Shown one piece after another: positions 30,901-37,271 of a stretch of DNA of 42,177 nt (positions are counted from its first letter, which is position 1; every line of letters starts with the position of its first letter). A program made the translations under genes and the position numbers. Location: positions 1-42,177 of the forward strand of contig JBBRXY010000022.1 in assembly GCA_038238185.1 (NCBI GenBank), given 5' to 3'. The DNA comes from DATAQC01 sp038238185 (GTDB taxonomy: Bacteria > Actinomycetota > Acidimicrobiia > Acidimicrobiales > AC-14). The notes below the pieces were generated by a model that had not been told where the DNA came from, made no database searches, and was given only the letters and a program-made list of their open reading frames with translations.

Positions 30901-33900
30901 ACGCTGTCGGTCTCGCCGACCGCCACCTCCGGGGCCACCGGCGCCTCCACGGCGCAGTCGTCGGCCACCAACGATGGCGACACCGGTGACTCCACTTCCG
31001 TCTCCGTCTCGAGCCCGCTCGCCCTGTCGGGCGCCTCCGGGGTCACCGGCGACACGGGCAACGCCCTGGCCGACTCGGCTGCGGTCAACACCGCCATCGG
31101 CGGCGACGCCACCGCCATCGGCGGCAACGCCCGTACCGGCAATTCGGGTGGCTCCGGCAACACCGGTTCAGCGGCAGCCGCCGGTCTGACATCGTCGGAG
31201 TCCAACTCGGGCGCCGAGTCCCTGGCCACATCGGCTTCGGGCAACAGCGGCGACGCGGTCAACCTGGCCGACCTCGACGTCAGCGGCCGTGACGGCGGCG
31301 CCGGCGGCACGGCCATCGTCAACGCCGGTCCGGGTGGCGACGCCACCAACGATGTCGACGCCGGAGCCGGCAGCCTCGTTGTGGTGGCGGCCATCGGCGG
31401 CCCGTCGGTGGCAGTCGGCAGCGCCGACGGCGGCATTGGCGGATCGGCTTCGCTGACTGCCACGCCCACCGCCACAACCGGTGACTCGGGCGCATCCACG
31501 GCCCAGTCCTCGTCTACCAACACCGGTGCCACCGGCGACTCGACTGCACTGTCCACCTCCAGCCCTGTGGCTGCGAGCGGCGACTCGGGCGCCACCGGCA
31601 ACACGGGCGACGCCGACGCAGAGACCGCCGCGGTCAATCTGGCCATCCTCGGGTCGGCCACGGCCGTCGGCGGCAACGCCAGGTCGGGCAACTCGGGCAA
31701 CTCCGGGTCGACCGGCAACGCTTCGGCCTCCGGTGCCGGCTCGGCCAGCACCGGGAACTCCGGCAAGACGGGCGACACGGGCACGGCCACTTCTGACCCG
31801 TCGGCTGTCAACACCGAGATCCTCGGCGGCGGTGTGGCCATAGGCGGCAACGCCCGCTCCGGCGACTCAGGCGACTCGGGTGACACCGGCAACGCCGCGA
31901 TCGTGGGCACGCCGGTCTCCGCCACGTCGAACTCGGGTGCCACGTCGTCGGCCGACTCGGTGTCCGGCGGCACCGGCATCGCCGTCAACAACCTCATCCT
32001 GGCCGCCGAGGGCGGTGCCGCCGGTACCGGCGGTTTCGCCGCTCCCACCTCGGCCGGAGGCGGCGCCGCGCTCAACGACGTCGACGCCGGGCCTGGGTCG
32101 GTTGTCCTGGCCGCGGCCTTCGGCGGTGCCTCGGTGGCCCAGGGTGGGTCCGCTGCCGCAGGAGCCGGTGGGAACGCCACCAACGACATCGACGCCCCCG
32201 CAGGCTTTGCTGCTGCGCTCGCCGTCGGCGGCTCCGCCGTTGCCGACGGTGGCACCCAGCACGCCGGCATGGGTGGCGACGCCACCCTCACGGCCACGCC
32301 CACGGCGATCTCCGGCAACTCGGGGCCGTCCCTGGCCCAGTCGTCGTCCACCAACTCGGGCGACACCGGCGACGCCACGGCCTACGCCACGGGTGGCGGC
32401 ATCGTCAGCAGCGGCGACTCCGGCGCCACCGGCGCCACCGGTGACGCCTCGTCCAGCCCCACGGCCGTCAACACGGCCATTCTCGGCAGCGCCGTCGCTG
32501 TGGGCGGCAACGCCCGCTCCGGCGCCTCGGGCAGCTCGGGCAACACCGGCAACGCCTCGGGGGCGGCATCGTCCGATGCCGCCGCCAACTCGGGGGCCGT
32601 CTCCGGCGCTACCTCCACCTCGGGCGACACCGGTGTCGCCGGCAACGCACTTCTCGCCTCCGCCCAGGCGGGCGACGGTGGGCTGCCCGGCCTCTCCCTC
32701 CCTGTGAGCGGGGGCGGCGGTGACGCCACCAACACGGTCAGCGGGGTCCTCGTCTCTGGGCCCACCGTGGCTCTCGGTGGCAACAGCGTCGCCACCGGCG
32801 AGGCCAACGGAGGCGACGGCGGCTCGGCAACGCTGACGGCCACGCCCACTGCCACCTCCGGCGACACGGGTGCCTCCACGGCCCAGTCCTCGGCCACCAA
32901 CTCCGGTGACACGGGCGACGCCACTGCGGCGGCCATGGCATCGCCCATCGTGGTCACCGGCGACTCCGGCGCCACCGGCGCCACCGGAGACGCCACGTCC
33001 GAGCCCACCGCCATCAACCGGGACATCCTGGGTACCGCTGTCGCCGTCGGCGGCAGCGCCACCTCGGGCAATTCGGGCGATTCGGGCAACACCGGCAACG
33101 GCCGGGCGGCCGCCTCGGCCACCGCCGAAGCCAACTCCGGAGCGGTGTCCAACGCCGACGCCACGTCGGGCAACAGCGGCACCGCCTTCAACGACGCCCG
33201 CCTCGACGCCCTCGGCGGAGTCGGTGGCGACGGCAACGTGTCGGTGCCCGTCTCGGGTGACGGTGGCGCGGCCACCAACACCGTGACCGGCGCCCTCGTG
33301 GCCGGTCGCACTCTGGCGGTCGGCGGCAACACCGTCGCCACCGGCGAGGCCAACGGAGGCGCCGGCGGCTCGGCCTCACTCACCGCCACGCCCACCGCCG
33401 CCTCCGGTGACTCGGGTGCCTCCACGGCCCAGTCCTCGGCCACCAACAGCGGCGACACGGGCGACGCCACCGCCATGGCCATCGCCTCTCCGGTGGCCTT
33501 CACCGGCAATTCGGGCGACACGGGCGCCACCGGTGCAGCCACCACCAGCCCCTCCGCCACCAATGACGGCATCCTGGGTGTGGTGGTCGCCATCGGGGGC
33601 CCGGCCACCTCGGGTAACTCGGGCAGCACCGGGAGCACGGGCAATGCCCGTGCCGCGGCCGACACCGACGCCGAGGCCAACTCCGGTGCGGTGTCCAACG
33701 CCACTACCGAGTCGGGCCAGACCGGCATTGCGGCCAACCACCTCGACGGGTTCGTGCTCGCCGGTGACGGCGGCGCCGGGGGCGTCGACCTTCCCGTGGC
33801 CGGTGCCGGTGGTGACGCCACCAACAACGTCGGCGGCGGCCTCCTGTCCCGCCGGGCCACCGCCCTGGGCGGCAACAGCGTTGCCACCAGCGAGGCCAAC

Positions 33901-36900
33901 GGAGGTGCCGGCGGCTCGGCATCACTCACGGCCACGCCCACCGTCATGTCCGGTGACTCGGGTGCCTCCACGGCCCAGTCGTCGGCCACCAACAGTGGCG
34001 ACACCGGTGACGCCACCGCCTATGCCACCTCCACCCCCGTCGCCATCTCCGGCGACTCGGGCACCACGGGTGACACAGGAGCGGCCACGTCGAGTCCTGC
34101 TGCGGCCAACAGCGCCATCCTCCCCGGTGTCGTCGTCGCCATCAAAGGCCCGGTTCTCACCGGCGACACCGGCGACACCGGCGACACCGGCAACGCCCGG
34201 GCCGCCGGTACCGCTACCGCACTGTCGAACTCCGGGGCGGCATCCAACGCCGACTCGGTGTCGGGTGAGACCGGCAGGGCCGGCAACGAGGTCGGCCTGG
34301 TCGAGCTCGGTGGTCTTGGCGGGCCCGGGGGCGTGTCCGTCCCGGTCGCCGGTCCCGGCGGCGCCGCCACCAACAACGGTGGTGGGGCCCTCGTGTCCGG
34401 TCCGATGACCGCCGTGGGCGGATCCAGCGTGTCCACCAGCGAGGCCAATGGGGGATCCGGAGGCTCGGCCACCCTCACCGACACGCCCACCGCCTCCTCC
34501 GGAGACTCGGGTTGGTCGTCGGCCCAGTCGTCGGCCACCAACACCGGCGACACGGGCAAGTCCGACGCCGTGGCCAAGGCCGACCCGGTTGCCCGTTCGG
34601 GCGACTCGGGTACCACCGACGACACCGGCACCTCCGGCAGCACCGGGAACTCCGCCGCGGCTGGTAGTGCCCTGGCCCTGTCCAACTCCGGTGCCCTGTC
34701 GAACGCCGGCTCGGCCTCGGGTGACACCGGTATCGCCGAGAACGCCGTCAACGACTTCGTCCTGGCCGGAGACGGCGGCGCCGGTGGCGTGTCCATCCCG
34801 GTGTCCGGCGCCGGCGGCGCGGCCACCAACAACGGCAGCGGCGGCCTCGTGTCCGGTCGGATGACCGCGACGGGCGGATCCAGCGTGTCCACCAGCGAAG
34901 CCGATGGGGGGCCTGGAGGCTCGGCCACCCTCACCGACACGCCTACGGCCACCTCCGGGAACTCGGGTGCGGCATCGGCCCAGTCTTCGGCCACCAACAC
35001 CGGCGACACCGGACGGGCTAACTCCAGGGCCAACGCCAACCCCAAGGCCACGTCGGGCGACTCCGGCGACACTCACGGCTCGGGTGGCTCGGGCGACACC
35101 GGCAACGCCCGGGTTGCTGCGGCCGCGGTCAGCGCCGCCAACTCGGGTGCGGGTTCCAACGCGAAGTCCTCGTCGGGCGACACGGGCGACGCCACCAACA
35201 CGGTCAGCCTCGACTCCATCGGGGGCCTGGGTGGCCCCGGCGAAGTTACCGTCCCGGTCGCCGGTGACGGCGGCGACGCAACCAACAACGGTGGCGCCAT
35301 CGCCGTGTCCGGTCCGATGACCGCGACGGGTGGCTCCAGCGTGGCCACGGGCGAGGCCAACGGGGCAGCCGGAGGTTCGGCCACCCTCACCGACACGCCC
35401 AACGCCACGTCCGGAGACTCGGGCTGGTCATCGGCCCAGTCGTCGGCCACCAACAGCGGCGACACCGGCAACGCCAAGTCCACGGCGGTCGCCTCGCCTG
35501 ATGCCACCAGTGGCAAGTCGGGCGACACCCACGGTTCGGGTGACTCGGGCGGTACGGGCAACGCTCGGGCCGCAGCGGCGGCCGCCAGCTCCGCCAACAC
35601 GGGGGCCGGTTCGAGTTCCGACGCCACCTCGGGCGCCACGGGCCTGGCCGCCAACACGGTCTTCGCCGACGCGATCGGCGGCGACGGTGGTCCCGGCGGC
35701 GTTGCCGTTCCGGTCTCCGGTGCCGGCGGTGACGCCACCAACACCGGCATCGCCCCGGTCGCGGGTGGCCAGACCGCCACCGGCGGGAGCAGCGTGGCAA
35801 CAGCCGAAGCCGATGGGGGGCCTGGAGGCTCGGCCACCCTCGCCGACACGCCCACGGCTACCTCCGGAGACTCCGGTGCTGCGTCGGCCCAATCGTCGGC
35901 CACCAACACCGGTGACACCGGCAAGGCCACTTCCGAAGCCACCGCATCTCCCCGGGTCGCCTCCGGTGACTCGGGCGACGCCCACGGTTCGGGCTCAACC
36001 GGCTCCACCGGTAGTGCGGCGGCAGCGGCCACGGCCGACAGCGCCGCCAACTCGGGTGCCGACTCCCTGGCCGACGCCTTGTCCGGGCCCACCGGCACTG
36101 CCGAGAACCTCAGCAACGTGTTCGCCTTCGGCGGCATCGGAGGCGGCGGCGGTGTCGCTCCTCCCGTCGCCGGCCCCGGCGGTGTGGCCGCGAACGCCGG
36201 TCCCGGCGTTGTCACCGGCGGTTCGTCCGCCGCCGTCGGTGCCTCCAACGGCGCCAGCGGTGGTGGTGCCGACCTGGCCACCTCCCCGACGTCGCTGTCC
36301 GGAAGCTCGGGCATGGCCACGGCCCAGACGTCGTCGACCAACACCGGCGACACGGGTGACGCCACCTCGGAGTCGATCGTCAGCCCCGAGGCCACCAGCG
36401 GTACCACCTCGGCCATGGCGAAGTTGATGGTGGCCGGCCCGCAGGGCATGGCCGCTACGTCGGCCACGCTCGCTTCGGGCACGGCTTCGGCCGCACCCGC
36501 GGGGTCGACCTCGGAGGGATCGGGCGGTAAGGCCGCTTCCGCCGCAGGCACGGGCGCCGACACCGGCACCAACGTCGCCGGCGCAGGGATGACCGGTTCG
36601 TCGGAGGCCGCCCTTCACGGCACCGACGGCACGGCCGACACCACGCTCATGTCCAGCGGAGGCGCCACGGGTGCCGACGGGGGCCCGCCGGCCGAGCTGT
36701 TGTCGGCCGCGGGTCCGAGCGTGCTGCCGGAGTCGTTCAGCCCCACGACGTCGGGAACGGCTGTGGCCGATCCCACGTCGGTTGCGTCCGGTTCGGCCGT
36801 GGCCGTCAACGGTTCGGTGGCATCGGGCGAGTCCTTCGCCATCAACGACTCCACCGCCTCGGGCGACGCCTTCGCCGCCAACGGCTCGGTGGCATCGGGT

Positions 36901-37203
36901 TGCTCGGTCGCCGTCGATGTCTCCACCGCCTCGGGTGGTGACTGTGTCCCGGGCAAGATCAAGCCCGTGACGCCCAGGCCGCCGCACAAGAACATTCGCG
37001 TTGCCAATGGTTCGGCCACGACAAGGGCCACGACGAAAGCTAAGAGCGCCGGTGCCGGTACCGGGGCCGGCAAGAGCCTGGCCTTCACCGGCAGCGATGC
37101 CGAAGGCCTGGCTGAGCTCGCCGGAGCGAGCGGGGCGCTCGGAGCACTGCTCCTGGCCCTCGGGAGCAAGGGCCGGCGTAAGGGCCAGGCCCCCCAGCGA
37201 TGA
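18973..37203 (+). CDS. Giant LAxTG-anchored repeat surface protein (6,076 aa; two surface proteins in one frame)
   Basis: A single open frame of 18.2 kb. The first 1,590 or so residues form a complete wall-anchored protein: signal peptide, Pro-rich stalk, about 154-residue repeats, 5x12-residue module, LALTG at 1554, hydrophobic segment and RRRR. The frame then crosses a roughly 178-bp intergenic-like stretch without a stop. It continues as a second complete protein (Met at residue 1652, own signal peptide, 19 repeat periods, 5x12-residue module, LAFTG, C-terminal GRRKGQAPQR). Composition is dominated by Gly, Ala, Ser, Thr, Asp, Asn, with almost no Lys, Tyr, Trp or Met. LAxTG signals are known substrates of class E sortases; no sortase gene is present here. 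Surface location is well supported; adhesive or structural function is inference. Two separate proteins may be the real products. Confidence 0.75.
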   Translation: MAVWAAFALLAAGFLLILTSRPAVADSGVDAGSAPAAEAPPPAQAPPPEAPPAAVAPTPDAPQADPGATTPPPATGDQPVGSTPGTPASAGVTDGTTVTTTSPSSPGSTETSSSSSISAPDPVAAKPGSAPTTSSTPTGSPAPAPVVAGPVAVTTAPGPASGYASPSNANGGSDSNQSSTSGADLSNVPSADPGTTSTFTQSAGCRTIAGSQGPTNLYTVVIGKGCNATGGTSQGAPGSDTSNTTIAIGGSASGGSAGSSGKDAKNTVIAIRGDASGSASGGVDGGNADNTTIAVGKGRTANGIAVGGDTQAGNAGSATNLTAAIGGGNANGTAIGGTSNGNGGAAGGNGGGASSALTPTAATGGTGGSTAQSGSNNGGGTGSATSDSNSGPTAVSGSSGSGTGTSGGTGDVSAIGNSSSSANSGASSSANATTGSGGSATNVTNVAANGGNGGNGGTATSAAGNGGNATNTVIGIGGGAVNATAIGGNSVSTADASGGDGGAANVTIASTAVSGGGAAANGATVVATGGTGGNGGTASSLSGTGGDATNTVVGIGGGPVNVTAIGGSSVSTADAIGGNGGSVTVNVAPTATSGGTPSAASASSSATNTGDTGSAGSSSSSTPIAISGDSGSAGRFGQSGRTGDADALGNADSAANSGAGSDADAATGSTGSATNVVNVAATGGAGGDGGTASSVAGPGGSASNHVTGVGPGTAIHAEATGGSSVATTDTSGGNGGSTSVTVNPTASSGSSGPATAQSSATNTGSTGLATSTSISVPIAASGDSGSAGRFGQSGRTGAADATGTADSSANTGAASSADAHSGDTGDATNRVDVVSTGGAGGAGGQGTSATSDIGGDASNTVVGVGPNGSVSSVATGGSSVATISADGGDGGASTVSITPTATSGSSGAAIAQSSATNTGDTGAATSGAASAPLAVSGDSGDTGRRGISGATGSATADGDATSGANTGADSSSNARSGDTGDASNIVSVSSDGGAGGPGGVAGVATAADGGAASNNVVGVGPATPVTVVATGGSSVATLTADGGAGGSSTLTVSPTATSGSSGAATARSSATNAGDTGDALSAAASGPGALSGSSGDVARRGVSGRTGGVTANGTADSAANTGASSAADASSGDTGDASNTINATSDGGAGGAAGTAGSAVAANGGAASNVAIAVGGPLTAVATGGSSVATTSADGGAGGSATLTVDPTAVSGSSGAATASSSATNTGDTGDATSIAWSSPLAISGSSGAAGSSGGAGSSGVSGDVEVSAGADSAANSGADSGADAASGLTGDATNDGRLAAGGGSGGAGGGASITATPIALTGDSGAAAASSSATNTGDTGDSTSAALANPVGLSGTVDPNEVESLGLAASAVKPATSTPAAAASPPIATIATIAAGATAADTLAAPVPGGAAADGAGSASVAAAGPTDLASTHADPLPDPMGGPASGSASSSPDSVASGCAIATGGSVASGCGTAIDHSVSSGDAIAAAGSVGSGCSTAINGSTASGGVCPEVVRTTPATTPAPKASRPAARTRSRVLAAPGTTPIAARGEALALTGLHAAGLLRAGVLLLLLGGLLLALARRRRNSSGATEHLYEEKTAGQDTSDTGPRRAPTLLAGGTQFFSGRKVIDLPSTVAKSLVEGVHHRQGMNMKTKTAGTAGISGVSAFFGALVATVLVALGAGPAVGQTTTTAAPDTTPSTVAAEAAPVSTPAAAPASDPAGKVTVKADSSSHANSGAASHADAQSGPTGNASNDINAVVSGGTGGTGGTAGSVGGGGGGSASVATGSANGGAGGSANLTAAPTAVSGDSGASTAQSSATNTGNTGNATSVAIASPVALSGTTGSTGTASGAAAGAASTSGSSSSPFGPNGALPVQSSNPFGGNGLAYVGFSVPGVTDGTAPTAPTQSPLNASNGAGAGSNPGGTGGASSAAMGMGGSSGSTGKVTSIGIADSEANSGAVSDATTLSGSTGNATNTVNAVVLGGLGGGGGTASPVAAPPGTVVANVTNVNGAPGAPGTPGIGVNGGAGAPGAPGIGVGGLAGIGGPGGPGTPGGIGFGGPGGAGGAGGNANGSPVAIGGTSVAVGTADGGTGGNATANISPTATSGASGAATGQSSATNTGDTGDATAIAASIPVAVSGNSGDTGLTDSGNSGNSGSTGAARAVGSSSAAANSGAVSGADSVSGDTGNARNTINTAVVAGDGGTGGTASPTATGGNATANVVGGNGGAGGAGGVAVGGAGGAGGAGGGGFSFAGPGPGAVGGPAIGGAGGAGGTGGFGIGGVGGAGGAGGDASGSPTAIGGTAVAVGSADGGNGGAADLTTNTNATSGASGASTAQSSSTNTGDTGEATAAAVSAPVAVSGDSGNTGSTGAADSSPTATNTANLGGAAAAAGPAHSGNSGDSGATGRASASGATDAQANSGSVSNASSLSGESGVAHNDLTLVVLAGNGGDGGTASPTATGGNATARVRGGVGAAGGTGGVAVGGGGGTGGAGGDAFSFGGSGPLAAGGPAIGGAGGAGGSGGFGIGGNGGAGGAGGSASGTPTAIGGDAVATGSADGGTGGSANLNTTNTAASGATGASTAQSSSTNTGDTGDATAISVGTPIAVSGDSGDTGSTGSATVAPTATNSGILGSAAAAGGPARSGSSGSSGNTGRASASVDSSTSANSGAVSSADSLSGNSGNASNDVNTFVLAGNGGTGGTANPTATGGNASATLRGGAGATGGGGGVAIGGNGGTGGGGGDAFSFGGSGPLATGGPAIGGAGATGGAGGFGIGGSGGAGGTGGAATGSPTAIGGDGVATASADGGGGGAAGLTSDNTATSGASGASTAQSSATNTGDTGNASAAAVDAPIAISGDSGATGSTGAADASPTATNSAIIGSATATGGRATSGSSGNSGNTGGARASVNSDTSATSGAVSQSASLSGDSGRATNDITDTVVGGVGGNGGTATPTATGGKATARVIGGRGATGGTGGVAVGGTGGTGGAGGDAFSFGGSGPLATGGPAVGGNGGAGGAGGFGIGGAAGAGGDGGAASGSPTALGADAVATASADGGAGGAANLTSNNTATSGASGTSTAQSSATNTGDTGDATAASLATPIAYSGDSGVTGDTGAATASPTAVNGDGAILGSASADGRRARSGDSGDSGNTGRAQASVDSFDAANSGALSGADSASGNSGTASNDVNSFVLAGDGGNGGTATPTATGGNATARVRGGVGAAGGTGGVAVGGGGGTGGAGGDAFSFGGSGPLAAGGPAIGGTGGAGAGGGFGIGGNGGAGGSGGAASGSPTSIGGAGVATASVDGGAGGGADLSSTTTATSGDSGASKAQSSATNTGDTGDATAASAATPIAYSGDSGVTGDTGAATASPSAINGDDAILGSATATGRRAISGASGESGNTGRASAAAFSGTFSNSGAASQSESLSGQSGVADNDITLTSLGGNGGDGGRASATADGGDTIARIRSGAGGAGGAGGVAVGGPGGAGGPGGGAFSFGGPGPGAVGGPAFGGNGGNGGPGGFGIGGNGGAGGTGGAASGSPTSIGGPGVATASANGGNAGSSDLSATTDATSGDSGASTAQSSATNTGDTGDALSLSLAEPVALSGNSGDTGMTGDATTSPTALNSAILGSAHAAGGRATSGESEESGSTGAARAVSGTFALSNSGAATVATSLSGNSGAADNDLDFTARAGDGGAGGAAATNATGGNATNFVVGGGRGAGGTGGIGVGGAGGAGGAGGIGISPTIGVPGAPGAPGALGIALPGAPGTPGTSAAAGPVGALAIGGPSVAVGEANGGNGAAANLDTPTSATSGDTGASTAQSSATNTGDTGDSTSIAVSTPIAVSGASGATGETGDAEASAFALNTAILGSAVADPPSATSGNSEESGSTGRAFAFGGAITESNSGAASVSDSLSGDSGIAINDIILATSGGTGGDGGSVDATSTGGGSAHNMITGTGLVAAIAVGGPSVATGSANGGDGASGTLSVSPTATSGATGASTAQSSATNDGDTGDSTSVSVSSPLALSGASGVTGDTGNALADSAAVNTAIGGDATAIGGNARTGNSGGSGNTGSAAAAGLTSSESNSGAESLATSASGNSGDAVNLADLDVSGRDGGAGGTAIVNAGPGGDATNDVDAGAGSLVVVAAIGGPSVAVGSADGGIGGSASLTATPTATTGDSGASTAQSSSTNTGATGDSTALSTSSPVAASGDSGATGNTGDADAETAAVNLAILGSATAVGGNARSGNSGNSGSTGNASASGAGSASTGNSGKTGDTGTATSDPSAVNTEILGGGVAIGGNARSGDSGDSGDTGNAAIVGTPVSATSNSGATSSADSVSGGTGIAVNNLILAAEGGAAGTGGFAAPTSAGGGAALNDVDAGPGSVVLAAAFGGASVAQGGSAAAGAGGNATNDIDAPAGFAAALAVGGSAVADGGTQHAGMGGDATLTATPTAISGNSGPSLAQSSSTNSGDTGDATAYATGGGIVSSGDSGATGATGDASSSPTAVNTAILGSAVAVGGNARSGASGSSGNTGNASGAASSDAAANSGAVSGATSTSGDTGVAGNALLASAQAGDGGLPGLSLPVSGGGGDATNTVSGVLVSGPTVALGGNSVATGEANGGDGGSATLTATPTATSGDTGASTAQSSATNSGDTGDATAAAMASPIVVTGDSGATGATGDATSEPTAINRDILGTAVAVGGSATSGNSGDSGNTGNGRAAASATAEANSGAVSNADATSGNSGTAFNDARLDALGGVGGDGNVSVPVSGDGGAATNTVTGALVAGRTLAVGGNTVATGEANGGAGGSASLTATPTAASGDSGASTAQSSATNSGDTGDATAMAIASPVAFTGNSGDTGATGAATTSPSATNDGILGVVVAIGGPATSGNSGSTGSTGNARAAADTDAEANSGAVSNATTESGQTGIAANHLDGFVLAGDGGAGGVDLPVAGAGGDATNNVGGGLLSRRATALGGNSVATSEANGGAGGSASLTATPTVMSGDSGASTAQSSATNSGDTGDATAYATSTPVAISGDSGTTGDTGAATSSPAAANSAILPGVVVAIKGPVLTGDTGDTGDTGNARAAGTATALSNSGAASNADSVSGETGRAGNEVGLVELGGLGGPGGVSVPVAGPGGAATNNGGGALVSGPMTAVGGSSVSTSEANGGSGGSATLTDTPTASSGDSGWSSAQSSATNTGDTGKSDAVAKADPVARSGDSGTTDDTGTSGSTGNSAAAGSALALSNSGALSNAGSASGDTGIAENAVNDFVLAGDGGAGGVSIPVSGAGGAATNNGSGGLVSGRMTATGGSSVSTSEADGGPGGSATLTDTPTATSGNSGAASAQSSATNTGDTGRANSRANANPKATSGDSGDTHGSGGSGDTGNARVAAAAVSAANSGAGSNAKSSSGDTGDATNTVSLDSIGGLGGPGEVTVPVAGDGGDATNNGGAIAVSGPMTATGGSSVATGEANGAAGGSATLTDTPNATSGDSGWSSAQSSATNSGDTGNAKSTAVASPDATSGKSGDTHGSGDSGGTGNARAAAAAASSANTGAGSSSDATSGATGLAANTVFADAIGGDGGPGGVAVPVSGAGGDATNTGIAPVAGGQTATGGSSVATAEADGGPGGSATLADTPTATSGDSGAASAQSSATNTGDTGKATSEATASPRVASGDSGDAHGSGSTGSTGSAAAAATADSAANSGADSLADALSGPTGTAENLSNVFAFGGIGGGGGVAPPVAGPGGVAANAGPGVVTGGSSAAVGASNGASGGGADLATSPTSLSGSSGMATAQTSSTNTGDTGDATSESIVSPEATSGTTSAMAKLMVAGPQGMAATSATLASGTASAAPAGSTSEGSGGKAASAAGTGADTGTNVAGAGMTGSSEAALHGTDGTADTTLMSSGGATGADGGPPAELLSAAGPSVLPESFSPTTSGTAVADPTSVASGSAVAVNGSVASGESFAINDSTASGDAFAANGSVASGCSVAVDVSTASGGDCVPGKIKPVTPRPPHKNIRVANGSATTRATTKAKSAGAGTGAGKSLAFTGSDAEGLAELAGASGALGALLLALGSKGRRKGQAPQR
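19790..20060 (+). other. Segment with relaxed codon use inside protein 1
   Basis: Codons such as GGA, AGA, GTT, GCA, ACA and CAA are frequent here, whereas the rest of the locus uses almost only G/C-ending codons. The protein pattern (Gly/Ala/Asn/Thr turns) does not change much, so the shift is in the DNA rather than in the protein design. It ends near the first 154-residue-type repeat. Confidence 0.6.
20788..23040 (+). repeat. Protein 1 repeats, period about 154 residues
   Basis: The anchor motif ATNTGDTG (DNA GCCACCAACACCGG or a variant) starts at 20788, 21250, 21715, 22180, 22639 and 22972. The periods are 462, 465, 465, 459 and 333 bp. Each unit has an SGDSG-type Gly-X-Y stretch, SAANTGASSSADASSGDTGDA, a GGAGG run, VATGGSSVAT and PTATSGSSGAATAQSS. 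The last unit is truncated. This unit equals the short-tier unit of protein 2. Confidence 0.9.
23338..23517 (+). repeat. 5 x 12-residue juxta-anchor module, protein 1
   Basis: Five 36-bp units start at 23338, 23374, 23410, 23446 and 23482: SVASGCAIATGG, SVASGCGTAIDH, SVSSGDAIAAAG, SVGSGCSTAING, STASGGVCPEVV. The regular alternation suggests a beta-solenoid of one turn per unit. The Cys in units 4 and 5 are shared with the modules of protein 2 and the third gene. Confidence 0.9.
23632..23730 (+). other. LALTG cell-wall sorting signal, protein 1
   Basis: LALTG is encoded at 23632-23646, followed by a hydrophobic stretch (LLRAGVLLLLLGGLLLALA) and RRRR, the tripartite layout of a sortase substrate. 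LAxTG is the class E sortase motif. Confidence 0.85.
23748..23925 (+). other. Intergenic-like stretch read through by the giant frame
   Basis: The 178 bp between the protein 1 anchor and the protein 2 start lose the repeat composition. The translated text (EHLYEEKTAGQDTSDTGP and so on) is unlike either protein. AAGGGA at 23915-23920 lies 5 nt before ATG 23926, which opens a new signal peptide; ATG 23920 is also in frame. No stop exists in this frame. The closest stops are TGA 23748-23750 and TGA 23921-23923 in the two other frames. Confidence 0.75.
24997..25185 (+). repeat. Collagen-like Gly-Ala-Pro run, first copy
   Basis: The encoded text is NGAPGAPGTPGIGVNGG, then GAPGAPGIGVGG and GGPGGPGTPGGIGFGGPGG, a Gly-X-Y-rich tract. 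A matching tract (GAPGAPGALGIALPGAPGTP) lies at 30190-30270. The two bracket the six FSFGG-type inserts. Confidence 0.85.
30190..30270 (+). repeat. Collagen-like Gly-Ala-Pro run, second copy
   Basis: This encodes VPGAPGAPGALGIALPGAPG then TPGTS. It is the second bracket of the PGRS-like block and is followed by the switch to medium-length repeats. Confidence 0.85.
30421..34533 (+). repeat. Protein 2 medium-tier repeats (about 182 residues)
   Basis: Anchors lie at 30421, 30964, 31513, 32347, 32893, 33439, 33985 and 34534, so the periods are 543, 549, 834, 546, 546, 546 and 549 bp. These units lack the PGRS-like insert but keep a roughly 30-residue linker with NxxILGxAVAxGG. The 834-bp unit contains internal duplications: the ILG linker twice, and the GGNATNDIDAPAG-type segment repeated. 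Confidence 0.92.
34534..36420 (+). repeat. Protein 2 short-tier repeats (about 152 residues)
   Basis: Anchors lie at 34534, 34990, 35446, 35899 and 36334, giving periods of 456, 456, 453 and 435 bp. The ILG linker is replaced by SGDTHGSGGSGDTG-type text. Units alternate between DSGWSSAQSS (near 34507, 35419) and SGAASAQSS (near 34963, 35872), pointing to duplication as pairs. Confidence 0.92.
36778..36957 (+). repeat. 5 x 12-residue juxta-anchor module, protein 2
   Basis: The units start at 36778, 36814, 36850, 36886 and 36922: SVASGSAVAVNG, SVASGESFAIND, STASGDAFAANG, SVASGCSVAVDV, STASGGDCVPGK. Only the two Cys shared by all three proteins are present. Confidence 0.9.
37078..37200 (+). other. 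LAFTG cell-wall sorting signal, protein 2
   Basis: LAFTG is encoded at 37078-37092, followed by a moderately hydrophobic segment (LAGASGALGALLLALG) and the basic tail KGRRKGQAPQR. The hydrophobic segment is shorter and more Gly/Ala-rich than in protein 1. Confidence 0.82.
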
Positions 37204-37217
37204 GTTCCCCCACCCAG

Positions 37218-37235
37218 TGCAGCCACTGTGCTGCA
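37218..37235 (+). promoter_or_regulatory. Small hairpin between the giant gene and the third gene
   Basis: TGCAGC (37218-37223) pairs with GCTGCA (37230-37235) over a 6-nt loop within the 68-bp gap. It is too weak for a firm terminator and may tune read-through to the third gene. Confidence 0.3.
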
Positions 37236-37271
37236 GATCACGAACCGTCACGACGAACAGAAGGAAGGACC

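Larger units (their letters stand above)
23926..37203 (+). other. Surface protein 2 module (4,425 aa; signal peptide to LAFTG anchor)
   Basis: If translated on its own from ATG 23926, the product is 4,425 residues. It starts MKTKTAGTAG with a hydrophobic core AFFGALVATVLVALGAG, likely cleaved near PAVG-QT, then a short Thr/Ala/Pro spacer. The repeats start near residue 168, the 12-residue module at 4285 and LAFTG at 4385. Long, medium and short repeat tiers follow one another from N- to C-terminus. The unit core carries short Gly-X-Y runs (GDSGDTGSTG), a GG[N/D/A]GG run, and PTATSGDSGASTAQSSATNT. Acidic Asp residues recur in the turns and could bind calcium; this is inference. Confidence 0.8.

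Noticed and set aside
20788..36420. Regularly spaced repeats resembling a CRISPR array
   Set aside because: Periods are hundreds of bases, all multiples of three and translated as coherent repeats, with no cas genes.
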